Below are positions 9,451-17,755 of a stretch of 44,785 nt of DNA, in pieces. Each line of letters opens with the position of its first letter. Positions within the stretch are counted from its first letter, which is position 1. The notes beneath the pieces were generated by a model. The model did no database searches. It saw only the letters and a list, made by a program, of their open reading frames with translations, and was not told the DNA's origin. The stretch spans positions 1 to 44,785 of the forward strand of contig JAKFXL010000034.1 in NCBI GenBank assembly GCA_021731365.1, in the 5' to 3' direction. Source of the stretch: Gammaproteobacteria bacterium (GTDB lineage Bacteria > Pseudomonadota > Gammaproteobacteria > Tenderiales > Tenderiaceae). The position numbers and the translations under genes are program-made.

Positions 9451-10284
9451 GTGATTCCAATCCGCATTAAACAGTTTCCCCAGTTGGTTAAGCAGACCTA
9501 TGAGCGTAGTGTTGTTTTAAGGCGTGAACCTCCCGCTGATACTACGTTTCATCTCTGTTTTTTCAGTTGCCACTCCTATTTTAGTTATCTGTATTGCTCA
9601 CTGCATAGTCTGGTTAAACATCTGCACGGGGTATCGTTCAGGGTGATTATATTTAGCGATACCGATCAACCTCTTTCCCCCGCACAGGTTGATACTATTC
9701 TGGAACTCATACCCAATGCTGAAGTTATGCTGTGGCCTAAAAGCATGGGCTGGGGTGCGGAGCAGATTGGCTGGATCTGGAAGGCCTATGAATATGCCGC
9801 TGTGGGTGTGCGCGAAAATGATTATATTGCCCGGATTGACTCCGATGTCTTCTTTTTTAATGACAGAATATTTCATGCGGTTGCCAAAAGTGAGGCCGAT
9901 TTTATTGGTGATGGGCACTTTGTGGATTTTAAATACTGCCAGGGAGGGTGCTATTTTTTTAGGGCATCGGCGGTACAAAAAATAGTCACGATGATAGAGA
10001 AAGAGTCGATGGTGGCACTGTTGAAAAGTGTTGATGTGGTGGTTGAGGACGTAGCGGCATACTATTTCGCCAAAAGACTTGATATGGCAGTTTGGCAAAC
10101 GTGGTTTATGATGTTTCCTGATGAGTTGAGAAACGCAGGAGGATTAACTACCTGGCAACGCTGGAAGTTTAGCTGCGCACATTTTGTCATGAAGAATAAG
10201 GCTGAGATGTTAAAGGCATATCAAAAAGAGGTATTGAAGGGGAGCGCCCCTGCTGAATATCTAAAGGCACTTGAATCTGTGTAA
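9451..10284 (+). CDS. Putative GT-A-like glycosyltransferase, GTG start
   Basis: A 277-residue protein starting with GTG, behind AGGGAG at a good distance. A DxD-type motif, Asp130-Ser-Asp132 (ARIDSDVFFF), follows a hydrophobic strand, as in GT-A transferases. GGCYFFRASAV then resembles the acceptor loop of such enzymes. No signal peptide or membrane segment is seen. It is the last gene of the + strand EPS block and faces the flippase gene tail to tail. Function is inferred only from the fold-like motif and the neighbourhood. Confidence 0.6.
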   Translation: MIPIRIKQFPQLVKQTYERSVVLRREPPADTTFHLCFFSCHSYFSYLYCSLHSLVKHLHGVSFRVIIFSDTDQPLSPAQVDTILELIPNAEVMLWPKSMGWGAEQIGWIWKAYEYAAVGVRENDYIARIDSDVFFFNDRIFHAVAKSEADFIGDGHFVDFKYCQGGCYFFRASAVQKIVTMIEKESMVALLKSVDVVVEDVAAYYFAKRLDMAVWQTWFMMFPDELRNAGGLTTWQRWKFSCAHFVMKNKAEMLKAYQKEVLKGSAPAEYLKALESV

Positions 10285-10595
10285 CACGCTGTTGTGTGAA
10301 CGTTTAAATAGATGTGATGCGGTAGCCTGATTTCATAACAATTAGCCAGAGTAATTTTTCGAGTGCGTATACTAATGTGCCATCTGTCTGAGCCATCTCA
10401 AATGGAAAAGCTTTATCAGTAATATTCAATGATTGCAGTTCAGCCATTGCTGTCAAACGAAACTAGAATATGGCCCCCGGCACGAATAAAATAGCTAATA
10501 GCTAATAGCTAATGAAATGTTTGGTGCCCTTGCACCTTCATAGTCTAGTCTGATTTTTTATAGAGTACAGCATTGTCTCAAGAGTGTCTGATCCA
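10285..10595. other. Convergent intergenic region
   Basis: A 311-bp gap between the ends of the two EPS blocks. It holds no convincing reading frame. It contains three tandem copies of a 7-bp unit (10492-10512) and a short hairpin (GGTGC/GCACC arms, 10523-10536). A T-run at about 10554-10559 lies some 17 bases after that hairpin, so it is not a textbook terminator. I see no tRNA or known ncRNA. Confidence 0.6.
10492..10512. repeat. Tandem 7-bp repeat, three copies
   Basis: TAGCTAA is repeated three times without a break. The unit contains TAG and TAA stop codons and is partly self-complementary (TAGCTA). It is non-coding and lies in the convergent gap. Such short repeats can vary in copy number by slippage. 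Confidence 0.85.
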
Positions 10596-12047
10596 TCATG
10601 AGCGTCTTAACCGGCTGGTGATATCGCCAATGAGTGTGGTGGCCTGTTTTCTTGCTAGTAGTAGCAAAATTGTGCCATATAGAACTACTCCTATCAGAAT
10701 GCTAATGACTAATCTCGCCCAGGGTGAATAGTCGCTGAGCCAAGGGGCTATGCTAGCCACCGCAATTGCCATGACAACAGAGGCGATGGCCCAGGGTGCA
10801 AGCTCAAGAAAAAATCGCGAAGGGGCAATTTTAATTTCACGACAGGCCAATATGCTGGTCACGACATAGGCGATTATGTTGACGAGTGCATAGCCGATGG
10901 CAGCACCTTCGATACCGTACATAACACCGTACAAAAGTGCCACACCAATGGCGGGAACTGTTACGAGTGTAATGCGCAGGAGAATGTCTACTCTACCCAA
11001 GGCCATCAATACGGTGCTGGCAGTGGTGAGCACACTCTGTATCGCCATGACTACGCAGAGTATTCGCAGTACATCAGTTGCCGGAATCCACTGTGCACCA
11101 AATACAACGGGGACTAGATCAGGTGCAACAGCAATAACTCCTGTCATGGCAGGAAGACTGACAATGGCGATGGCGGAGCTGGCTTTAAGCCAAATAGCGG
11201 GTAATCGTGTTGGATCATCACGTAGACTGGCCAAGGTTGGGAACATTACTTTGACAATCACAGAGCTGACTTGAAACAGTATGCTACCGGTGATACCCGA
11301 TGCCAGATTGTAGTGGCCCAGTGCCGATGCGCTGAGCTGTTTGCCTAATATAAATGCATGCAGATTACGACCGATGCAGGAGATTAAACTGACGCTGAGC
11401 ATCTTCCAGGAGAAATTTATCATCCCTTGTATGCTTTGCAATACAGGGGATCCTGTTGGCCGCCAGCGTGAAAAATAGAACAGCATGACACCGGTGACAA
11501 TATTGCCAATGGCAGGCTGTGATGCCAGTGCCCATACGCCTGTGCCAGCAACAGCCAGTGATATTGCACCGATGGATGCAACAATACTTCCGATTATTTG
11601 AGAGATGGTGATTTCACGAAACTTCAGATCTTGTGTGAGTACAGCTTGAGGCACCACTAGCCCCGCACAGATGAGCATGTTGATGGCGAGTGGAATAACA
11701 AGGAGAATCACTTCCGGACGGCCGTAAAAACTGGCGAGCAGTGGGCCACCCAGCATGAGTAGAGTGGCGATGACCATGCCTATAGCCATGGTCAGCCAGA
11801 AACAGGTTGTCAGTGCGACCTGTGACTTCTCTTGACGTTGAATGATAGCCGCACCAAGCCCGAAGTCAGTTAATATTTGCGCAATCTCAGCAGCAGCAAA
11901 TGCCAATGCAAACAGGCCAAAATCATCAGGAAAAAGTGTGCGGGCAAGGATTATGTTGGTTGCAAAGGCAAGCACTTGCCGGAACATTTGCCCACTGCCA
12001 AGCCATGCGGCTCCGCGGACAGCACGAGTACCAACATTATCGTCCAT
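10596..12047 (-). CDS. Wzx-type polysaccharide flippase (MOP superfamily)
   Basis: A 483-residue polytopic membrane protein with about twelve to fourteen hydrophobic segments. Its N-terminus (RAVRGAAWLGSGQMFRQ, then LARTLFPDDFGLFALA) is typical of WzxC-like lipopolysaccharide/EPS exporters. It would flip undecaprenyl-PP-linked repeat units across the inner membrane. It is the last gene of the - strand operon. The start region is oddly duplicated: a 14-bp direct repeat places a second ATG 20 bp upstream, in another frame. That ATG opens a five-codon uORF ending 2 bp before this start. Confidence 0.88.
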   Translation of the reverse strand: MDDNVGTRAVRGAAWLGSGQMFRQVLAFATNIILARTLFPDDFGLFALAFAAAEIAQILTDFGLGAAIIQRQEKSQVALTTCFWLTMAIGMVIATLLMLGGPLLASFYGRPEVILLVIPLAINMLICAGLVVPQAVLTQDLKFREITISQIIGSIVASIGAISLAVAGTGVWALASQPAIGNIVTGVMLFYFSRWRPTGSPVLQSIQGMINFSWKMLSVSLISCIGRNLHAFILGKQLSASALGHYNLASGITGSILFQVSSVIVKVMFPTLASLRDDPTRLPAIWLKASSAIAIVSLPAMTGVIAVAPDLVPVVFGAQWIPATDVLRILCVVMAIQSVLTTASTVLMALGRVDILLRITLVTVPAIGVALLYGVMYGIEGAAIGYALVNIIAYVVTSILACREIKIAPSRFFLELAPWAIASVVMAIAVASIAPWLSDYSPWARLVISILIGVVLYGTILLLLARKQATTLIGDITSRLRRS

Positions 12048-12076
12048 GGTTAATGGGTGAACTCCATGGTTAATGG
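12043..12076 (-). repeat. 14-bp direct repeat over the flippase start codon
   Basis: TCCATGGTTAATGG occurs at 12043-12056 and again at 12063-12076, a 20-bp period. On the - strand each copy carries an ATG. The downstream one is the flippase start (12047). The upstream one (12067) opens MEFTH-stop, ending at 12050. This may be a recent duplication or a translational coupling device. Confidence 0.8.
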
Positions 12077-12107
12077 TGTAGTCAGGTTTTGCATGAGAAC
12101 ATTGTAA

Positions 12108-13316
12108 TCATTTTGGCTTATGTTCGGTATGAATACGGTGAATAAGTTCATATAAATGGGCTGTTGTCTCTTGCCAGCTAAAATTATTGGCATACTCTCT
12201 CACCGCCCCTCTATCAGGGTAATGTTGGCGTAACGTCTGAATGCCAGAGGTTATGCCAGCTGCACTTCTATCACTAATTAATTGACCGGCTGTTTCATTG
12301 AGAACAACCTCAGGTGTGCCCGACACCGCAGTGGCGACCACGGGTGTACCACACGCCATCGACTCAAGTAGTACATTGGCCCAGCCTTCACGGCTTGAGG
12401 CGAGTACCATGCAGTCTGCAGCACTATAGTAATCAGCTAGCTGCTCCTGTTTTATAGCACCGGTAAATATGACGCGCTCTTCTACCTGGTGAAATACGAC
12501 TAATGCGCGCAGCTCTTTATCCATTGGGCCATCGCCAATCAATATCAGCTTGACGTCAGGCAGCTGCGTCAGTGCCTCAATGATAAAGTGGTGTCCTTTA
12601 CGTTCTATAAAGTGGCCAACAGAGATAAGCGTGAATGAATCCAGTTTTAATTTTGCACGTATTTCATCACGATTGCGTGGGCTAAATCGTTCCAGATCGA
12701 CCCCGTTACGCATTACAAGGTTGCTATTTTGTATAACGTCTAGTTTTTTTATCTCTTCCGAGAGGTAGCGGCAAACGCTAATTACAGCAGAACATTGATT
12801 GATGGCCCAAATGATCAACCGGCGTGGTAACCAATAGTGGGGATATAGAGTGATGTCATTGCCACGTGCAGTAATGATGGAAGGGAGTTTGAGGATTTTT
12901 GAAAATAGTACCGCCACCACGCCATCTGGATAGATGAAATGTGCATCAATCAGATCAAAATTTTGTTGTTGTAAATTTTTCATCGTAGGCCAGAGTGATA
13001 GGGCCATTAATAGTGGAGCCAGATTCATTCCAATCTTGGGTATAACAAGATAGCGTGGATGATGAATAGTCATGCCATGGCGTATTTCTCTTTTTGGGAT
13101 GGCTGCGTAAACACCATATTGGCCAAACATTTTATGTTTAATAGGAAACCATGGAACTGGTGCAACGACGGTAATCTCTATAGGATAGCTTTGTATAAGC
13201 TCTTTCATTCGTGTTTCCACAAATATGCCGTGGCGTTGCTGCTCTCGGTTGGGATATAGAGAGGTGAACGTAAGTACGCGAATTTTTTTAGATGGGTGAT
13301 TTTCTGATAATGCCAT
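12108..13316 (-). CDS. Glycosyltransferase family 4
   Basis: A 402-residue GT-B glycosyltransferase. The N-terminus has VLTFTSLYPNREQ..GIFVETR; the hinge is VMRNGVDLERF; the donor domain has LILIGDGPM and ASSREGWANVLLESMACGTPVVAT, with the E-x7-E pattern. It probably extends the EPS repeat unit in the cytoplasm. Its start overlaps the end of the GT2 gene by 29 bp, so the two are almost certainly co-translated. The donor sugar is not determinable. Confidence 0.88.
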   Translation of the reverse strand: MALSENHPSKKIRVLTFTSLYPNREQQRHGIFVETRMKELIQSYPIEITVVAPVPWFPIKHKMFGQYGVYAAIPKREIRHGMTIHHPRYLVIPKIGMNLAPLLMALSLWPTMKNLQQQNFDLIDAHFIYPDGVVAVLFSKILKLPSIITARGNDITLYPHYWLPRRLIIWAINQCSAVISVCRYLSEEIKKLDVIQNSNLVMRNGVDLERFSPRNRDEIRAKLKLDSFTLISVGHFIERKGHHFIIEALTQLPDVKLILIGDGPMDKELRALVVFHQVEERVIFTGAIKQEQLADYYSAADCMVLASSREGWANVLLESMACGTPVVATAVSGTPEVVLNETAGQLISDRSAAGITSGIQTLRQHYPDRGAVREYANNFSWQETTAHLYELIHRIHTEHKPK

Positions 13317-14091
13317 AATGATGCTTTTTGAAGAGATATAACAACCCTTTAAGATGGCTAAAGAAAAAAGTGTTTAGTTTTCTTCTGGAAATTTCCTGTG
13401 CATCGTGAACAATACAGACGGTTGGGTCATATACTATTCGGTAACCCTGTTTTTTGATGCGGATACAATAATCCACATCTTCTGGAGAATAAAATATATT
13501 TTCATCTAATACGCCTACTTTTTGAATTAGGTCACCTCGAAACAGCCAGAAGGCAGAGATTGCATAGTCGACATCTATGGGGTTAACTAACTCTTTCAGG
13601 TGGCTGTTTTTTTCTTCTGTTTTTAGAAAGAAGTAGCGCATAAATTTATTGGTGAGTGTGGGAAATGCATCAGTTGATTTCTGAAAATTCCCTGATGGAT
13701 AAAGTACCTTAGGCACAACCATACCGATGCCAGGATTGCTATTTAATACTTCGTATAGATGATCAACCGCACTGCCGTTTATATAGGCATCTGAATCAAG
13801 CACAAGCACATAACGGCTGCTGATTTGATTTAATGCGTGGTTTCTTGAGCGTGTAGTGCCAGTGTTTTCGCTGAAGAATTTGAGCTTGATTATGTCGGGA
13901 TAGCGTGATTGAAAGGCGTTGAGCTTTTCTGTACTACCATCCTTTGAGCCATTGTCGATGATATAGATGTCAAAAGAGTATCGACTGGTTGGAATCGCCT
14001 CAATGATTGAATTTATACACTTATCTAGATAGCGAGCAGAGTTGTAACTGAGTATTACAACGCTGATATCGAGTGGGTTCTCTTTTGTCAT
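13288..14091 (-). CDS. Glycosyltransferase family 2
   Basis: A 267-residue GT-A fold transferase. The N-terminus (ISVVILSYNSARYLDKCI), IDNGSKDGS, and the metal-binding VLDSDAYI are standard family 2 motifs. The C-terminal part with YSPEDVDYCIR resembles rhamnosyltransferase-like members (the ED motif). No membrane anchor is visible. It begins 3 bp after the stop of the asparagine-synthase homologue, in the same operon. Confidence 0.88.
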   Translation of the reverse strand: MTKENPLDISVVILSYNSARYLDKCINSIIEAIPTSRYSFDIYIIDNGSKDGSTEKLNAFQSRYPDIIKLKFFSENTGTTRSRNHALNQISSRYVLVLDSDAYINGSAVDHLYEVLNSNPGIGMVVPKVLYPSGNFQKSTDAFPTLTNKFMRYFFLKTEEKNSHLKELVNPIDVDYAISAFWLFRGDLIQKVGVLDENIFYSPEDVDYCIRIKKQGYRIVYDPTVCIVHDAQEISRRKLNTFFFSHLKGLLYLFKKHHYGIIRKSPI

Positions 14092-14094
14092 GGC

Positions 14095-15903
14095 TTAATG
14101 GTGCCTGGACTCTAACCACTCGTTCAGTACGGCAAGTATCCAAACCATGGTGCCGTAGTATGATGCTGAGTTTTTAGTTCTATGAATATCGATGATATGG
14201 TCAATAAAATCTGGTTTTATATAACGGCGCTTTTTAAGGTCGGCCAAGTTATCATATATGTGTTCTTGCATAGCGGGTGATTTTTTTAGCCATTCACCAA
14301 ATGGCAGACCAAAACCATGCTTCGTCTTGTTGATGATCTGCTCAGGTAAAAACCCGGTAAGACACTCTTTATAAAAATAACGAAGATTTTGTCCTTTGAG
14401 CTTTAATGTTGAGGGTATTTTAGTAGATATATGGAGCAGTTCATCACTGAGCATCGGATAACGTACATTCATGCCGGCCATTGCGCAGGCTCGGTTCACT
14501 TTTATCAGGTCGTTATCTGCGAGTGTTGATTTCCATTCCATGTAGAGCATGCGATTTAGCATGCTGGCATCGGTTGGCCTGTTATAGCTAAGTCGTTTTT
14601 CGTTAACCGGGTATTGTTGATCGATCGTACTGAGGAAGTCTTTATGAAATATTTTCTCAGAGGAAAAATAGTTAATGAAACTGTAGCGCTCCATTCTATC
14701 GGGCATAGGGGTATTAGCCTGTTCAATGTAACTTTTGAGTTTGGCAAAAGGCTGATATTTGTTGTAGGCCATATTATTTAATAATAACGGCTCGAACAGA
14801 TGTTTTCTGAGTAGATTGGGCACTTTTTTGTAGGGTTCGAAGAGATATTGTTTGGCATAACGGGCATTCCCAGCAAATAGTTCATCACCGCCATCGCCTG
14901 CTAACAGAGTGGTGATTCCATCTTCCTTTGCTACCTTGGCGCATAGATAGGTGGGTATGGCCGATGAGTTACCAAATGGCTCATCGTATCCTCTGATCAC
15001 CGTAGAAAATGCTGCCGCCACATCATCAGGAGTTACGTAGTAGCTTCTCAGGTTAATACCAAAATGTTTTGCGGCAATTTTTGCGTATTCAGTTTCGTCA
15101 TAGCCGGACTCTTCAAAGCCCATGCTGTATGCACTGATTGTACGGTCTGCATGTTGTGATAAGTAACCAGTGACCGTTGAACTATCAAGCCCCCCACTAA
15201 GAAACGTCCCAGTGGTTGTAGAAACATCGTGTTTTATCACTGATTGATAGAGCGCTGCTCTCGTTTGTTCTTTTAATGTTGCTAATGAGTCATGATTGGA
15301 TTCATCAAAGGTGGGCATCCAATATAGTGATTTAGTCTGTGAACCGCTGAAAAAATGCACTGATTGTGCAGGCTCAAGTTTGTATATGTTTTTATAAATT
15401 GTCATTGGGCTTGATATGACATGTGAATCAATAAAGTTAAAAATTGCTTGGTCGTTTATGATGGGTGTGGCCTGCATTGATGCGGTTAATAGCGTAAGCT
15501 GGTTTCCGATTATTATCTGTTCTGAATTTTGAGTATAGAAAATTTGTGCGGACGAAAATTTATCAGTACTGATTAAAACAGCACCAGACTTTTTGTTGAA
15601 TGCAACAAGAGACACCCCTTCAGAGATATTAGATAAGTTAATATTATTAGAAATATATTCATTTAATATGATATAGGCAGCTTTCTGTCCAGATTCACCT
15701 TTATAAAAGACTAGGTCGCTGGATAGAATAACGACTGCATCGTTATTGTCCGCTATAAGAATAGGGTTAAGGAGCTGGTTATGATAGGCAATCCCGGCTC
15801 TTGAGTTTATGGGAAATATTGTTGGCGATAGTATGTTTTTACTATGAAGCGAATTTATTACAGTATTGTTATCAATATTGCACCAGAAAATGAATTTGTT
15901 CAT
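14095..15903 (-). CDS. Asparagine-synthase homologue lacking the glutaminase nucleophile
   Basis: A 602-residue protein. The C-terminal synthetase domain is intact: PP-loop SGGLDSS at 236-242, then GYDEPFGNSSAIPTY and AGDGGDELFAGN. The N-terminal glutaminase-like domain is degenerate. Residue 2 is Asn, not Cys, and no RGPD signature is seen. It therefore cannot take ammonia from glutamine in the usual way. Known family members with this pattern (beta-lactam synthetase, lasso cyclase) adenylate a carboxylate and let an amine attack it. Here the acceptor may be an EPS sugar or amino acid, which is inference. It lies between an XrtA-type FemAB gene and GT2. No lasso peptidase or precursor is seen nearby. 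Confidence 0.85.
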   Translation of the reverse strand: MNKFIFWCNIDNNTVINSLHSKNILSPTIFPINSRAGIAYHNQLLNPILIADNNDAVVILSSDLVFYKGESGQKAAYIILNEYISNNINLSNISEGVSLVAFNKKSGAVLISTDKFSSAQIFYTQNSEQIIIGNQLTLLTASMQATPIINDQAIFNFIDSHVISSPMTIYKNIYKLEPAQSVHFFSGSQTKSLYWMPTFDESNHDSLATLKEQTRAALYQSVIKHDVSTTTGTFLSGGLDSSTVTGYLSQHADRTISAYSMGFEESGYDETEYAKIAAKHFGINLRSYYVTPDDVAAAFSTVIRGYDEPFGNSSAIPTYLCAKVAKEDGITTLLAGDGGDELFAGNARYAKQYLFEPYKKVPNLLRKHLFEPLLLNNMAYNKYQPFAKLKSYIEQANTPMPDRMERYSFINYFSSEKIFHKDFLSTIDQQYPVNEKRLSYNRPTDASMLNRMLYMEWKSTLADNDLIKVNRACAMAGMNVRYPMLSDELLHISTKIPSTLKLKGQNLRYFYKECLTGFLPEQIINKTKHGFGLPFGEWLKKSPAMQEHIYDNLADLKKRRYIKPDFIDHIIDIHRTKNSASYYGTMVWILAVLNEWLESRHH

Positions 15904-15952
15904 GACGTTACCATATGAGTGTCATTATAATTGGTCCTATTATTTATATATT

Positions 15953-16981
15953 TCATGGTAAGTATTTTACAATCTTAGGTCCGATGAAGTTGGCTATTTT
16001 TAATGGGAGTTTCTGCCAAAGTTGAATTGCCAGTCGATATTTTGGATTGTTTGGATTAAGGGCGGGTAGTGATTCATTATCAGCCTTCAACCAATAATGC
16101 CAATACAGTTGTTTCTCACTGGCTCCCCACTGACGTTTGAACTTATACGTTCCGCTATCTCTGGAGCATCGGCCAAAGTCGAAGGTGTGATAACCATGGG
16201 TAATAGCGAGTCGAAGTGTGTCCCAGTAGAGTGCCATGTTAGCGCTGATGTGATTATATTCTTTAAGGGACGATGCCCAGGGAATCTCAAGAGTGCCATT
16301 GAAACCAATTAAAAAAGCTGCGGCAATCGGTTGTTTCTGATGTTGTATAACAATAATATGGCTATTCTGTGCAAAGGTAGAGATGATCTCCCGGAAAAAA
16401 CTAATTGGATAAACAGGTGTGCCGAGATCACGCATGTTTTTTGAGAATACACTATAAAAATCGCCAAGCAGTTCGATACCTCCGACAATGGTTTGAACAC
16501 CTTCTTTCAGGGGGCGTTTGATTTGAGCGCGTAACTTTGATGAAAATGATTTCCATAACATCTCTTCATTATCAGGAAGTTCAAGAAGCATAGTTATTTT
16601 ATCGTGCTTGACGGGTAAGTTATCACGCTGTTGGCTGTCACGATACTCAATGTGGCTGACATTGAGTTTATTGCACATTATATTTGCGTGTTCCATTAGA
16701 GAATTTTCAATCTCTGGAGTATTACCAAGCGCGCCGCCGTAATTGAAGTATGGCATGGAAATAAAAAAATCACCAAAAAGGGGGCTTTTCAGCCGTATGA
16801 GTTGTAAAACGCCTAAAATCTCCCCGTTCTCGACGGCAGCTATTTGAATAGAGTTATGACCGAACACATTTTTTATTATCGTCACCCAGCATGACAAATG
16901 GTAGATGCCGCCAAGGGGTGATTTTCTGACATATTCATCCCAGGCACCTGTTTCTTGCTTTTCTATTGAGATGATATCCAT
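15953..16981 (-). CDS. XrtA-system FemAB-type aminoacyl/acyltransferase
   Basis: A 342-residue protein with tandem GNAT folds as in FemAB peptidyltransferases. Recognisable blocks are GGIYHLSCWVTIIKNVFGH near residue 25, MPYFNYGGALG, and the C-terminal FDFGRCSRDSGTYKFKRQWGA, which is characteristic of the PEP-CTERM/XrtA FemAB family (TIGR03019 as recalled). Members probably add an amino acid or acyl group to an amine on a sugar; the substrate is unproven. It is followed 49 bp later by the amidotransferase homologue and preceded by the TPR gene, 9 bp away. Confidence 0.88.
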   Translation of the reverse strand: MDIISIEKQETGAWDEYVRKSPLGGIYHLSCWVTIIKNVFGHNSIQIAAVENGEILGVLQLIRLKSPLFGDFFISMPYFNYGGALGNTPEIENSLMEHANIMCNKLNVSHIEYRDSQQRDNLPVKHDKITMLLELPDNEEMLWKSFSSKLRAQIKRPLKEGVQTIVGGIELLGDFYSVFSKNMRDLGTPVYPISFFREIISTFAQNSHIIVIQHQKQPIAAAFLIGFNGTLEIPWASSLKEYNHISANMALYWDTLRLAITHGYHTFDFGRCSRDSGTYKFKRQWGASEKQLYWHYWLKADNESLPALNPNNPKYRLAIQLWQKLPLKIANFIGPKIVKYLP

Positions 16982-16990
16982 AGCAGCGAG

Positions 16991-17755
16991 TTACTGCTTC
17001 TGCTTCACGTTGGAGGAGCTACTCTCATTGGTATTTTTCCATACGCCGGCATCAATTAATTGTTGTTTAAGTGAATTGAGTGGGTATTTCAGTGCGTATG
17101 CCTTTTGTGCGTGAATTAAAGCATCGTTAGGGCGTTTCATGCGAAGCAGGAGCAGGCCAATGTTATAGTGAGACTCAGCATTTTCGGGATTAATACTGAT
17201 AGCTTTTTTGTACTGAATCTCCGCTTCTTTGTACTTCCCGATACGATAGAGGTAAATTCCATGTAAAAGTGGAATGTGCTCCTGGTTAGGTCTGTATCTC
17301 TCGGCGCGTTGTAAATAGCATTCGGGCGGTGTAGAAAAGGGTTGGAAATTGTACCCACCTCTTTTGTTCGCTTTTAGCCGCTCTATTTCCAGTGTAATAA
17401 TGTCTCTTAGTGCCAACACGTGATTTGGGAATGCCCTTAAGGTGTAGTCATAATCGCCCCAAGCCAGATTGATTGTGATGGGATTAAGTCCGTCGCGTAA
17501 TCTTTCTGCTGCTCTTCCGTAGTGAATTCTATCAACTTCCCATAGCCTTGCATTGTCTACTAAAACCTTGTCTGTTGAATTGATAATATCAATGTAATCA
17601 TAAGGGCCGTGGGATTGTGGATTGCCGTCACACGTGATGCCGTCAATAGACATGCCGAACCAACCGATTGCCTCAGCATTTGTAGGCGCTATGAGGCATA
17701 TGCTCAGGCTAAATAGAGCAGTATAGATTCTTTTTATGTTTTTCTTAATGTTCAT
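16991..17755 (-). CDS. Secreted TPR protein of unknown function
   Basis: A 254-residue protein with a signal peptide (KK..KR, hydrophobic core, ending TNAEA at residue 29), so it is probably periplasmic. Residues 30 to about 145 (with DYIDIINSTDK and LNLAWGDYDYTLRAFPNH-like features) match nothing I can name. From about 160 there are two to three tetratricopeptide repeats, for example YRIGKYKEAEIQYKKAI and NAESHYNIGLLLL. It overlaps the upstream acyltransferase gene by 4 bp (ATGA). TPR proteins in EPS loci often scaffold polymerisation or export in the periplasm; that role is inference here. Confidence 0.7.
   Translation of the reverse strand: MNIKKNIKRIYTALFSLSICLIAPTNAEAIGWFGMSIDGITCDGNPQSHGPYDYIDIINSTDKVLVDNARLWEVDRIHYGRAAERLRDGLNPITINLAWGDYDYTLRAFPNHVLALRDIITLEIERLKANKRGGYNFQPFSTPPECYLQRAERYRPNQEHIPLLHGIYLYRIGKYKEAEIQYKKAISINPENAESHYNIGLLLLRMKRPNDALIHAQKAYALKYPLNSLKQQLIDAGVWKNTNESSSSNVKQKQ

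Noticed and set aside
10471-10500. Possible sigma-54 promoter (CGGCACG..TAGC)
   Set aside because: The spacing between GG and GC is 13 instead of 10 bases, and no gene on that strand starts downstream.
14095-15903. Lasso-peptide biosynthesis suggested by the asparagine-synthase homologue
   Set aside because: No transglutaminase-like peptidase, PqqD-like recognition protein or short precursor gene was found nearby; the neighbours are EPS genes.
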